64,000 bases of DNA. Source: Prevotella sp. Lineage in GTDB: Bacteria > Bacteroidota > Bacteroidia > Bacteroidales > Bacteroidaceae. Within the stretch, counting starts at the first letter, position 1. The number at the start of each line of letters is the position of its first letter. Both the position numbers and the translations under genes were made by a program. Shown here piece by piece: positions 20,941-29,477 of this stretch. Below the pieces are notes generated by a model. The model was not told the origin of the DNA. It saw nothing but the letters and a program-made list of their open reading frames with translations, and made no database searches. The stretch covers positions 310,001 through 374,000 of the forward strand of contig JAFYYV010000028.1 of assembly GCA_017557405.1 (NCBI GenBank), written 5' to 3'.

Positions 20941-21825
20941 ATGATTGAAACAAGACATTATTTAGAGTCAATAAGTTTGCCTGGTGGAGATTTATATTCT
21001 CTTCCTACCTCTGAGAAACGTTTCGAGGATGGTGGCCAGTATCGTTTTGAAGTGCCTGGCATTCAAAGTCCAGGAGCAATGAAAGCTTTGTTGGAGGCTT
21101 TGGATAGCTATGGCATTCAGATTCACCGTGTTACTCAGACGCAGGGTATCATGCGCTTGCTTGATAGCGAGATTGAGCAAATGCTGGAATATGCACAGAA
21201 ATGGAATGTTGAACTGTTGTTGGCCACTGGCCCCCGCGCCACTATCGATACCAGTGCAAGTGTCAACACCCCCGAGGGAGTCCGTATGGGTTACCGTCTG
21301 AGAGGACAGGAACAGGTTGTTCGCGCTGTTGAAGACATCAAGCGCGCTGCCATATTAGGTGTGCGCTCATTTATGGTTTATGATGAAGGCCAGTTGTGGC
21401 TGATGAACCAGATGCGCCGCGATGGTTTCCTTCCAAAGGATGTGAAGTTCAAGGTGTCGGCACACACAGGCCACGGTAATCCTTGCTCTGCCAAGATGCT
21501 TCAAGAGATTGGTGCCAATTCGTTCAACCCTGTACGTGACATTCAGTTGCAGATGCTCAGTGCCATCCGTGCCGCTATTGATATTCCTATCGATATCCAT
21601 ACAGAGAACCCTAAATCGACAGGAGGTTTTATCCGCCATTACGAAGTTCCAGAATTCATCCGTATCGCTGCTCCTATCTACCTAAAGACAGGAGGCAGCG
21701 TTGCTGCAACTCATAGCTGGGACACCACTGAAGCAGATGCAAAGAAACGTGCAAAACAGGTAGCACTTGTCAAGAGGGTTATAGATACATATTATCCAGA
21801 AGCAATAGTATCACCTAAGAGATAA
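20941..21825 (+). CDS. Conserved protein of unknown function, probable TIM-barrel enzyme
   Basis: I do not recognise this family firmly. The 294-aa product (ATG at 20941; an upstream TTG at 20917 is less likely) shows alternating strand/helix segments ending in polar residues, as in a TIM barrel: VELLLATGPRATID, GVRSFMVYDEGQLWLM, VKFKVSAHTGHGNPCSA, GANSFNPVRDIQLQML and IPIDIHTENP, with a glycine-rich end (YLKTGGSVAATHSWDTT). It carries several conserved-looking His, Asp and Cys residues. The closest impression is of U32-like or aldolase-type barrels. Its place between ATP-grasp enzymes and a C-C bond lyase suggests a step in the same small-molecule pathway. Confidence 0.55.
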   Translation: MIETRHYLESISLPGGDLYSLPTSEKRFEDGGQYRFEVPGIQSPGAMKALLEALDSYGIQIHRVTQTQGIMRLLDSEIEQMLEYAQKWNVELLLATGPRATIDTSASVNTPEGVRMGYRLRGQEQVVRAVEDIKRAAILGVRSFMVYDEGQLWLMNQMRRDGFLPKDVKFKVSAHTGHGNPCSAKMLQEIGANSFNPVRDIQLQMLSAIRAAIDIPIDIHTENPKSTGGFIRHYEVPEFIRIAAPIYLKTGGSVAATHSWDTTEADAKKRAKQVALVKRVIDTYYPEAIVSPKR

Positions 21826-21833
21826 TAATAGAA

Positions 21834-23066
21834 ATGAAAAAGGATACTACAGTTGTAATCCTTGGTGGCACCCGTCCCCATGCAGAATTGATAAAATATC
21901 TTCATTCAAAAGGACATAGAACAGTTCTGATAGATTATTTGGACAATCCACCAGCAAAGTCAGTAGCTGATGTTCATTATCAGGAAAGTTCATTAGATGT
22001 AGAGGCTGTTGAAAGAATAGCAAAGAAGGAAAATGCTTGTTATATTATGGACATTTGCACAGACCGTGCTATACCACCAGCAGCATTGGTGGCAGAAAAG
22101 TTGCATCTACCACATCCATATAGTTACGAAACTTCGTTGATTGCAACAAACAAAAATAAAATGAAATCGTTTTTGCAAAAATCGAATATTCCTACATCAA
22201 AATTCTTTAAGATTGCAACTGTTGGACAAGCAAGTAGTATTTGTTTGGAATATCCTATTATTGTAAAACCATCAGACGCATCGGGTTCTATTGGAATAAC
22301 AAAGGTTGATAATTTTACCTCCCTAAAGCCCGCATTGGAGTATGCACTTCAAATGAGTAGGAATGGCCAGGCTGTTGTAGAGGAATATGTAGATGGGACT
22401 GAAATCCAGATGGATTGTTTTGTTTCAGACAGTCATGTATACATATTAGATATAAAAGAAAAAAGAAAGTACCCTGTTAAAAAGCTAACTTTGTCTTATG
22501 GTTCATTGATACCGGCAAGAATATCAGAAAGACAGCGTAACAGATGCATTGACATTTGTAATAGAATAGCTCAAAACTTAAACATTTTGAATGGTCCTCT
22601 GTATGTTCAAGCTATCGCCAACAATCAAAATGTGTATGTCATCGAGTTCGGACTTAGGTTTGGAGGTAATTTAAGTTTTAGGATACTCAAAGATGTAAGT
22701 GGGGTTGACATTGTATCCTCTTCTGCAGATGCATACATGGGCAATGAGGTAAAGCTTTCACCAAAAGGATTATCTGATGAAGTATATACGACTTATCATG
22801 TTTTTCCTAGGAAAGGTGTTTTTAAGATAATTACTGGATATGAACATCTGTTAGAAAACAAGACGTTGGAGGCTTTCCATGTTAACAAACAATCTGGAAT
22901 AACATGTGAGGGTAATATGACCTCAAAAGAGCGTCTAGCTTCATTTATTATCCGTGCAAAAGACATTGAAGAAAACAACAGGAAGTTACGAAAAGTTCTA
23001 GATTTTGTTGAAGTATGGGATGTGTTAGGTAATCCCATTATGAGAAAAGATATCTACGAATTATAA
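21834..23066 (+). CDS. ATP-grasp carboxylate-amine ligase family protein
   Basis: This second ligase of this type in the locus is 410 aa. The preATP-grasp domain starts TVVILGGTRPHAELIKYLHSKG; the ATP-binding region has YPIIVKPSDASGSIGITKV and VVEEYVDGTEIQMDCFV; the metal site is VYVIEFGLRFGGNLSFRIL. The C-terminal domain (about 310-410) resembles that of carbamoyl-phosphate-synthase-like ligases. It shares layout with the protein at 17414-18619, so the two may act in series or on different carboxylates. It lies 8 bases after the TIM-barrel gene and 7 bases before the C-C bond lyase gene. The substrate is unknown. Confidence 0.87.
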   Translation: MKKDTTVVILGGTRPHAELIKYLHSKGHRTVLIDYLDNPPAKSVADVHYQESSLDVEAVERIAKKENACYIMDICTDRAIPPAALVAEKLHLPHPYSYETSLIATNKNKMKSFLQKSNIPTSKFFKIATVGQASSICLEYPIIVKPSDASGSIGITKVDNFTSLKPALEYALQMSRNGQAVVEEYVDGTEIQMDCFVSDSHVYILDIKEKRKYPVKKLTLSYGSLIPARISERQRNRCIDICNRIAQNLNILNGPLYVQAIANNQNVYVIEFGLRFGGNLSFRILKDVSGVDIVSSSADAYMGNEVKLSPKGLSDEVYTTYHVFPRKGVFKIITGYEHLLENKTLEAFHVNKQSGITCEGNMTSKERLASFIIRAKDIEENNRKLRKVLDFVEVWDVLGNPIMRKDIYEL

Positions 23067-23073
23067 TTGTATT

Positions 23074-24210
23074 ATGAAGCATCATCAGTATAACCCGAAT
23101 TATGAGTTTGTAGTTCCTCCAGTGGACTTTAACAAGTATACAGACCGTAGCCTTTTGCAGTATTGTCTAGGCGCCACCATGTATATGCCAGGTACCAAGG
23201 ATTTTGCACAGGCAGTTATTGATAAAAAGTACCCAGGCCTTACCTCAATGGTAATGTGTTTTGAGGATGCATGCCCGGAAGATGATGTTCCAGCAGCTGA
23301 ATTGAATAGTATTCATGTGCTGGATAATCTGAAAGAGGCAGAAGATAGTGGAAGGCTCAAGTATGAGGATATACCACTCCTTTTCTTCCGTGTCCGTAAT
23401 CCTGAGCAGTTTGAGCATTTTGCCAGCATGTTGAAGCCAGAGCATATCCGCTACATCACAGGTTTTAACTACCCGAAGTTCAATGGTGTGAATGGGGGGG
23501 CATATATGAGCCACCTTGTTGAACTGAACAATAAGTTCGGTGATATTCTATACGGTATGCCTATTATCGAGGATGCTCGTGTTGCTTTCAAGGAAACCCG
23601 CCTCTTAGAACTAATGGCCATCAAGAACATCTGTGACTGCCATAAGAAACTCATTCTAAATGTACGTGTAGGTGGAACAGATTTCTCCAGTTGCTTTGGA
23701 GTGCGCCGTGGTATCAATTATACCATCTATGACATTATGACTGTTAGCAACTGTCTGATGGATATTCTCAATGTCTTTACACGCAACAACGATTACACAG
23801 TTAGTGGTCCAGTTTGGGAATACTTTAAGGTGAATAAGTCTATGAAGAGCATGAAAGAATTGCCCAAGGTGGATCTCCAGCAGACATTAATGAAGCGCAA
23901 AGCTATTGTAAACGATGCTGTTGATGGACTGATGCGTGAATTGGTGCTTGATCAAGCTAATGGCTTTATGGGTAAAACCTGTATTCACCCCACGCACTTA
24001 AACTTTATCAACGGTATGTTGGCTGTTACCAAGGACGAGTATGATGATGCTTATCAGATTATGCATACCAAAGGTGGAGTTATCAAAGGCACCAAGGGCA
24101 TGAACGAGATTGGACCGCATAAAAATTGGGCAGAGAAAATTATGATGCGAGCTCAGGCTTACGGTGTGATAGAGAATGATGCCAGCTATATAGAATTGTT
24201 TGGAGTTTAA
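23074..24210 (+). CDS. HpcH/HpaI/CitE-like C-C bond lyase family protein
   Basis: This 378-aa TIM-barrel protein is related to citrate-lyase beta and malyl-CoA-lyase-type aldolases. Anchors are GATMYMPGTKDFAQAV, MVMCFEDACPEDDVP (acidic metal ligands), LILNVRVGGTDFSSCFGVRRG and GKTCIHPTHLNFINGM, the last matching the CitE-family signature. It most resembles the C-C bond lyase group known from Ter-type stress-response clusters, where it also sits with ATP-grasp enzymes (established knowledge of those clusters). No ter genes are seen here. It would cleave or form a C-C bond next to a carboxylate, for example joining pyruvate or glyoxylate to a second unit (inference). Confidence 0.82.
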   Translation: MKHHQYNPNYEFVVPPVDFNKYTDRSLLQYCLGATMYMPGTKDFAQAVIDKKYPGLTSMVMCFEDACPEDDVPAAELNSIHVLDNLKEAEDSGRLKYEDIPLLFFRVRNPEQFEHFASMLKPEHIRYITGFNYPKFNGVNGGAYMSHLVELNNKFGDILYGMPIIEDARVAFKETRLLELMAIKNICDCHKKLILNVRVGGTDFSSCFGVRRGINYTIYDIMTVSNCLMDILNVFTRNNDYTVSGPVWEYFKVNKSMKSMKELPKVDLQQTLMKRKAIVNDAVDGLMRELVLDQANGFMGKTCIHPTHLNFINGMLAVTKDEYDDAYQIMHTKGGVIKGTKGMNEIGPHKNWAEKIMMRAQAYGVIENDASYIELFGV

Positions 24211-24217
24211 CAAACAT

Positions 24218-25189
24218 ATGCCAAAGATATTACATACTGCAAGATATACGGGTGAACCATGGGAGATTCTAAAGAGCGTCGTTCCTTCAGGATTCACCGT
24301 AGAGACATTGGAAGAATTGAGCTACGACTGTCTGCTAAGTCAGGCCGTTGATGCCGACTATCTTCTGGTAAGTGGACGTTTGCCTATTGACGAGGGCATC
24401 CTTTCTGTAGCCAAGCATCTGAAAATGATCCAACGTACAGGTGTTGGAACAGAAATGCTTGATCTGGAAGCCATCAAGCGGCATGAAATTCCGATATATG
24501 TGAATGGTGGGATTAATGCCCGCAGTGTGGCTGAGCATACGCTAACACTAATGTTATGTTGCCTGAAAAATATTCCACAGATTGACAAACAAGTAAAAAG
24601 CGGAATTTGGAAGAAACAGCAGACGGGGGTGGTATGTAAAGAACTCTATGGCAAAACTGTTGGTCTTGTTGGTATGGGAGCTATTGGCAGGCTGGTGGCT
24701 ACCTATCTCAAAGCTTTTAGAGCAAAAACCATTTATACGGACTTGTTCCGTCTGTCAGAAGAACAAGAAGGCGACTTGTGTCTTACCTACGTACCCTCTT
24801 TTGAAGAGATATTACATCAAGTTGACATTCTGAGTTTTCATTGTCCGTTGACACTTGAGAACAAGGGAATGTTAGATGCCGATGCAATCAAGAAGATGAA
24901 AGATGGGGCTATTATTGTAAATACAGCACGAGGCAAACTGATTGAACCAAAGGCTATATTTGAAGCACTAAGCAATGGAAAACTTCGCACAGTAGCTTTG
25001 GATGTACATTACGAGGAACCTATACAGAAGGAATATGAACTGTCTAAACTTGATAATGTAATTCTCACCCCACATATTGCAGGCCTCACTTATGAAGCCT
25101 TTCATTCAATGATGGCTGGTGCTGTGGAGAATATCGTATCATTTGAGAATCATAATTTGTCACAGATAAAAGACAAAAGAATAGTGTGA
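24218..25189 (+). CDS. D-isomer-specific 2-hydroxyacid dehydrogenase
   Basis: This NAD(P)-dependent enzyme interconverts 2-keto and D-2-hydroxy acids. I chose the ATG at 24218 (323 aa); an in-frame TTG at 24200 would overlap the previous gene. The NAD-binding motif is VGLVGMGAIGRLVATY. The catalytic Arg, Glu and His are found in NTARGKLIEP, HYEEPIQKEY and LTPHIAG. It resembles phosphoglycerate dehydrogenase but lacks the ACT domain, ending at the catalytic core. It follows the C-C bond lyase gene by 7 bases and touches the acyltransferase gene. It may reduce the keto acid made by the lyase (inference). Confidence 0.9.
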   Translation: MPKILHTARYTGEPWEILKSVVPSGFTVETLEELSYDCLLSQAVDADYLLVSGRLPIDEGILSVAKHLKMIQRTGVGTEMLDLEAIKRHEIPIYVNGGINARSVAEHTLTLMLCCLKNIPQIDKQVKSGIWKKQQTGVVCKELYGKTVGLVGMGAIGRLVATYLKAFRAKTIYTDLFRLSEEQEGDLCLTYVPSFEEILHQVDILSFHCPLTLENKGMLDADAIKKMKDGAIIVNTARGKLIEPKAIFEALSNGKLRTVALDVHYEEPIQKEYELSKLDNVILTPHIAGLTYEAFHSMMAGAVENIVSFENHNLSQIKDKRIV

Positions 25190-26070
25190 TGGATTTTCGT
25201 AGATTAAGAATGGTTTTTAAATACGGTTGGAAAGATGCCATGATGATAAGTCAGGAGACAGGACGTAGCCGAATAGGGATTTTTATGGATATCTTATCTT
25301 GCTTTCTGAACTACTATGTATGGAGCAACCAATATAGAAAGGAAAAACTCTATTCCTTGCAAGGAGATAAGCGCAAAGAAATTTGTCTGAAATTACAGAA
25401 TGAGAATATTAAACGAGTGCAATGGCTTAATGAATTTTACGACAATTATAAATTTCTCAACAAATGGAGTCGCTTGAAATACGAGCAAAGTGCAAATCTT
25501 CAAAAAAAGAAATGGGATGCTTATACACAACGATACGGTTTTGGGAAAAACTGTGTTATTGGTCATGACGTATTATTAGTGCGTCATCACCATTTGAACG
25601 GAACAATTTCAGTTGGGAATAATGTATTGATTGCAAAACACACTTTGATTGATTATTCAGGAGTACTTATTATCCATGATAATGTATCAATAGCGAATGG
25701 GGTAATAATTGAGACTCACACTCATCCTCTTGAAAAAAATAGACAGACTCCTATACCTGGTCGTTTGGAAATAGGAGAAGGTGTAAAGATATTGTCAAAT
25801 GCATATATTTCTGATACTTGTCATGTTATTGGTCGTTATGCTAGGATAGGTGCAGGAACATATGTACGTAGTAATGTTCCTCGTTATGCAATCATGATGG
25901 GTAACCCAGCAAAGATTATTGGTTTTTTGTATTCTCCTGAGGAAATGGTGGAATTTGAGAATAATAATTTTGAAGAGAATGATAGGACTTCAATAGAGCA
26001 ATATGAAAATGATTACAAGAAGTACTTTTCTTCAAGAGTTCGTGAAATAAGAACATTTGTAAAAAAATAA
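25189..26070 (+). CDS. Left-handed beta-helix acyltransferase (WbbJ-like)
   Basis: This is a hexapeptide-repeat transferase of 293 aa that probably moves an acyl group to a sugar hydroxyl or amine. The start is the ATG at 25189, overlapping the previous stop codon; a GTG at 25186 is in frame. The first 115 residues are helical and lysine-rich. Then come imperfect hexapeptide turns (GTISVGNNVLIAKHTLIDYSG, here cited by position about 138-158; VSIANGVIIETHTHPLE with the catalytic-type His; ILSNAYISDTCHVIGRYARIGAGTYV). It stands directly before an ACP gene, so an acyl-ACP donor is more likely than acetyl-CoA (inference). It is markedly AT-rich. Confidence 0.85.
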   Translation: MDFRRLRMVFKYGWKDAMMISQETGRSRIGIFMDILSCFLNYYVWSNQYRKEKLYSLQGDKRKEICLKLQNENIKRVQWLNEFYDNYKFLNKWSRLKYEQSANLQKKKWDAYTQRYGFGKNCVIGHDVLLVRHHHLNGTISVGNNVLIAKHTLIDYSGVLIIHDNVSIANGVIIETHTHPLEKNRQTPIPGRLEIGEGVKILSNAYISDTCHVIGRYARIGAGTYVRSNVPRYAIMMGNPAKIIGFLYSPEEMVEFENNNFEENDRTSIEQYENDYKKYFSSRVREIRTFVKK

Positions 26071-26097
26071 TACTATTAACAATTAAAAAATTCAACT

Positions 26098-26322
26098 ATG
26101 GAAATTAATGAATTCATTGAGAAATTTGCGGAGAACATTGAGGTCGAAAATATTGATGCTTTGACCCCTGAAACTCAATTCCGTGATTTAGACGAATGGA
26201 GCTCTCTCTCCGTAATGTTGACTATTGCTTTTTTCGATGATGAATTTGATAAGCAAGTAAGCAACATAGATATCAAAGAAGCTCAAACTATTCAAGATTT
26301 GTACAATCTGGTCGCAGAATAA
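26098..26322 (+). CDS. Acyl carrier protein
   Basis: This small acidic protein of 74 aa carries acyl groups as phosphopantetheine thioesters. The helix II attachment site is LDEWSSLSVM, with Ser36 as the modified serine; the usual Asp before it is replaced by Ser35. Length and acidic composition match a free-standing ACP. It sits between the beta-helix acyltransferase and a KASIII-type enzyme (10-base gap), so it is probably a dedicated carrier for a short acyl chain rather than the general fatty-acid ACP. Activation would need a 4'-phosphopantetheinyl transferase from elsewhere. Confidence 0.88.
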   Translation: MEINEFIEKFAENIEVENIDALTPETQFRDLDEWSSLSVMLTIAFFDDEFDKQVSNIDIKEAQTIQDLYNLVAE

Positions 26323-26332
26323 TCTTGCATTT

Positions 26333-27400
26333 ATGGCGTTCTTAGATATAAAAAACGTTTCGATTAAGGGAGTTGCCGCTGCTGTTCCAGAGCGTAAAGA
26401 GTACAATAAAGATTTCCCTAAACTCTCTGAAGATCAACTTGACCAATATATCAAGACAGTAGGAGTTGTTGAACGTCGTTGCGCCATTCACGATGGGAGT
26501 TTGTGTACTTCTGACCTTTGTCTATCGGCAGCTCAAAAGCTTATTGAGAAATTAAGATGGAGCCCCGAAGAGGTAGGACTTTTGGTATTCGTTTCTCATA
26601 CACAAGATTACAAACTTCCTTCAACTGCTTGCATTCTTCAAGATAAGCTCGGTTTGAGTAAGGATACTATGGCATTTGATGTACCTTTGGGTTGTTCAGG
26701 TTTTGTTTATGGTCTTGGCATAGCGAGCAGTATTGTTTCACAAGGCTTCATAAAAAAAGCATTGCTTCTTGTGGGTAACACTCAGTCGGTATATGCAAGC
26801 CCTGAAGATAAATCAACTGCACTTCTTTTTGGTGATGCAGGATCTGCCATCGCATTAGAATATGACCAATTGCAGAAGGAAAGTATTAAGTTGCATTATC
26901 AAACTGATGGATCAGGTTATGAGAATCTCATTGTACCGGATGGAGGTTGCAGACATCCATTTAATGAGCATTCTACTGAAATGGAAGAATTTGAAGAAGG
27001 TATTCGTCGTTCAAGACTTCACGAAAAGATGGATGGAGGTGCGGTATTTTCTTTTGCTTTCTTCAATGTCCCCAAATCCCTAAATGCATTGATGACCCAA
27101 TATGAGATTGCCCCTGAAACAGTGGATTATCTGCTATTGCATCAAGCTAACAAATTCATGTGTAACGGTATCCGAAAGAAATTGAAGTTTCGGGAGGATA
27201 AAGTTCCTTTCAATATTGATCGATTTGGAAATACGTCAGGAACGAGTATTCCATTGTTGATGGTGACAGAATTGCAGCAGCAGTTGCAAAACCAACGATT
27301 GTGTTTTCTTGCCTGTGGCTTTGGAGTGGGCTTATCTTTGGGAAGTGCATATTTTGTTACAGACCATATAATTATTCCAGATTTGATTGAAATTAAGTAA
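26333..27400 (+). CDS. 3-oxoacyl-ACP synthase III family protein (KASIII-like)
   Basis: This thiolase-fold condensing enzyme is 355 aa. The catalytic triad of KASIII is complete: Cys121 in DVPLGCSGFVYGL, His270 in YLLLHQANKFM and Asn300 in DRFGNTSGTSIP. The C-terminus ends as in FabH-like proteins (CFLACGFGVGLSLGSAYF). With a private ACP before it and an SDR reductase 11 bases after it, it likely builds a short beta-keto acyl-ACP that the SDR then reduces (inference). Family members can also transfer acyl groups without condensation, so this is not certain. The composition is AT-rich like its neighbours. Confidence 0.9.
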   Translation: MAFLDIKNVSIKGVAAAVPERKEYNKDFPKLSEDQLDQYIKTVGVVERRCAIHDGSLCTSDLCLSAAQKLIEKLRWSPEEVGLLVFVSHTQDYKLPSTACILQDKLGLSKDTMAFDVPLGCSGFVYGLGIASSIVSQGFIKKALLLVGNTQSVYASPEDKSTALLFGDAGSAIALEYDQLQKESIKLHYQTDGSGYENLIVPDGGCRHPFNEHSTEMEEFEEGIRRSRLHEKMDGGAVFSFAFFNVPKSLNALMTQYEIAPETVDYLLLHQANKFMCNGIRKKLKFREDKVPFNIDRFGNTSGTSIPLLMVTELQQQLQNQRLCFLACGFGVGLSLGSAYFVTDHIIIPDLIEIK

Positions 27401-27411
27401 TATTAGCAAAC

Positions 27412-28173
27412 ATGAATAGTCCCTTTTTATTGGAGAATAAGAATATTATAGTGACTGGCGCCTCTAGCGGAATAGGTCAACAAGTAGCCATTTTATGCTC
27501 CAAGTTGGGAGCTAAGGTGGCCTTAATTGGCCGAAATAAAGAGAGACTTGAAGAAACTTATTCAAAACTTGAAGGTGAGGGCCATGTTTCTTTCAGTTAC
27601 GACCTTACAGACCTTGAACATCAAAAGGACATGGTATATAGAATCGTGTCTCAAATGGGAGCAATAGATGGCCTTGTTAATTGCGCAGGCATTTCAACCA
27701 TTTTACCTTTAAAGCTAATGTCACCAGAAATGGTCGAAGAGTTCTTTAAAACAAATGTGTTTGCTACAATTGAATTAACCCGTCAAGTTCTTGGCGTAAA
27801 GAACGTCAATAAGCTAGGCGCAAGTATCATTTTCTTTGCCTCGGTTATGGGGTGTGTAGGAGAAAACGCAAAATCTCTTTATAGCCTTACGAAAGGAGCC
27901 TTGATTTCTGGTACCCGTTCTTTGGCAATTGAATATGCACCAAAGAAAATAAGGGTTAATGTTATTTCGCCAGGGGTTGTTGAGACTCCTATCAATAAAA
28001 ATCTGCCCTATCTTGCTGATCCTGATAGAAGAAAAGTGACAGAGGCATTACACCCACTTGGTATAGGCACAACCGAGGATATTGCCAATGCTTGTGTTTT
28101 CTTGTTGAGCGACGCTTCAAGATGGATTACTGGACAGAATCTGATAGTGGATGGAGGTTATACCATTAAATGA
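27412..28173 (+). CDS. Short-chain dehydrogenase/reductase (FabG-like)
   Basis: This classical SDR of 253 aa has the cofactor motif TGASSGIG (15-22), NCAGIS, and the catalytic Ser144, Tyr157 and Lys161 (Tyr-xxx-Lys). The C-terminal GQNLIVDGGYTIK is typical of FabG-like proteins. It closes the acyltransferase-ACP-KASIII cassette and is likely to reduce a 3-keto acyl-ACP to the 3-hydroxy form. A role on a keto sugar cannot be excluded. It is separated by 49 bases from the next gene, the longest gap in this part, which may mark the end of the cassette. Confidence 0.9.
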   Translation: MNSPFLLENKNIIVTGASSGIGQQVAILCSKLGAKVALIGRNKERLEETYSKLEGEGHVSFSYDLTDLEHQKDMVYRIVSQMGAIDGLVNCAGISTILPLKLMSPEMVEEFFKTNVFATIELTRQVLGVKNVNKLGASIIFFASVMGCVGENAKSLYSLTKGALISGTRSLAIEYAPKKIRVNVISPGVVETPINKNLPYLADPDRRKVTEALHPLGIGTTEDIANACVFLLSDASRWITGQNLIVDGGYTIK

Positions 28174-28222
28174 TTTTTTCTAACGACGGTATATAATCAT
28201 CATAATATCGAAAAGGATAATT

Positions 28223-29440
28223 ATGAAAATAGGATTAATAAGGGAAACAAAGGTTCCCGAAGACAATAGAGTTGCATTATCGCCCGTACAGGTGGCAAGG
28301 TTGAAAGAGGAATTTCCAGATTCTGATATAATTGTGCAAAGCAGTGAAATTAGGGCTTTTTCTGATGACGAGTATCGGAAGGAAGGAGTAAAGATCGTTA
28401 ATGACCTGTCAGACTGTGATGTTCTGTTTGGCATCAAGGAAGCCCAAATAGACACGTTGATACCTAATAAGCATTACTTCTTCTTTGCACATATTGCTAA
28501 GATGCAGGAATACAATCGCCCACTATTACAGGCTATGCTCGCCAAGAACCTAACGTTCTCTGACTATGAGTATTTGGTGGATGAAAATGGCGAGCGTGTC
28601 TGTGCGTTCGGCTGGTGGGCAGGAGTTGTTGGTGTTTATTACACTTTGCGTGGGTATTTGCTGAGAACTGGACGTAACTCCTTGCCAAAGCCCGGTCGTA
28701 CTTTCACCCTTGCGCAGATGCGCAAAATATTGGCTACCGCACAACTGCCCAAGGTAAAAATCTTGATTACAGGAAATGGCCGGGTTGCCCAGGGAGCTAC
28801 CTACGTCATGCGTGAGTGCCGTGCCCAAGAACTATCTTTGGAACAGTTCCTGAGTGACGAGCCTGTTAGTACACTTTCTTTCTATCGTGCCCCAGTCAAA
28901 GAACTAGTGAAACGAAAAAACGGACAGCCGTTTGACCGCAAGGACTTCCGAAATAATCCTGAAGCATACGAAAGTGACTTCATCAAGTTTGCCAAGCATA
29001 CAGATATTTTCATTCCATGTCATTTTTGGAACCCAAAGGCCCCTGTCTATTTAGAGCAGGAAGATTTTGTCAAATATAATTTGCCTATCAAGATGATTGG
29101 CGACATAACTTGCGACATCTGTGGCAGTATCAAGTCTACTATCAGGCCTGCAACCCATGCGGAGCCTTACTATGATTTCAATACCGTCACACTTAAGGAA
29201 GAACTTCCTTTCTCTTCTCAAGACAATGTGACCGTGATGGCCGTAGATACCTGTCCTAATGCCCTCGCAATCGATGCCAGTGAATATTTTGGCGACATGC
29301 TGACGGAATACGTATTCAAACCTTTGTTGCGTGGCGAAGGTAGCACCTCAGATGTAATCTGCAAGGCTACAATTGTCAAGGATGGGCACTTGACAGAAAG
29401 ATTCTCTTATTTGGAGGATTTTTCAAAAGGAAACCAATGA
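28223..29440 (+). CDS. Alanine-dehydrogenase/saccharopine-dehydrogenase-like oxidoreductase
   Basis: This 405-aa NAD(P) enzyme has the N-terminal AlaDH/PNT domain (MKIGLIRETKVPEDNRVALSP, here residues 1-21) and a Rossmann core (KILITGNGRVAQGA). Its layout is closest to lysine-forming saccharopine dehydrogenase and related bacterial proteins, which join or split an amino acid and a keto acid through a secondary amine. The motif IGDITCDICGSIKSTIRPATHAEPYY is typical of that subgroup. In this locus it could make an opine-like amino-acid derivative (inference). It is less AT-rich than the acyl cassette before it and the flippase behind it. Confidence 0.78.
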   Translation: MKIGLIRETKVPEDNRVALSPVQVARLKEEFPDSDIIVQSSEIRAFSDDEYRKEGVKIVNDLSDCDVLFGIKEAQIDTLIPNKHYFFFAHIAKMQEYNRPLLQAMLAKNLTFSDYEYLVDENGERVCAFGWWAGVVGVYYTLRGYLLRTGRNSLPKPGRTFTLAQMRKILATAQLPKVKILITGNGRVAQGATYVMRECRAQELSLEQFLSDEPVSTLSFYRAPVKELVKRKNGQPFDRKDFRNNPEAYESDFIKFAKHTDIFIPCHFWNPKAPVYLEQEDFVKYNLPIKMIGDITCDICGSIKSTIRPATHAEPYYDFNTVTLKEELPFSSQDNVTVMAVDTCPNALAIDASEYFGDMLTEYVFKPLLRGEGSTSDVICKATIVKDGHLTERFSYLEDFSKGNQ

Positions 29441-29477
29441 ATCTTCTACTTATTTTGATGTATTTCAAGTGTAGACT

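Noticed and set aside
23074..25189. Ter-type stress-response cluster
   Set aside because: The C-C bond lyase and ATP-grasp genes fit, but no TerD/TerC, phosphoribosyltransferase or HAD genes accompany them, and the surroundings are polysaccharide genes.
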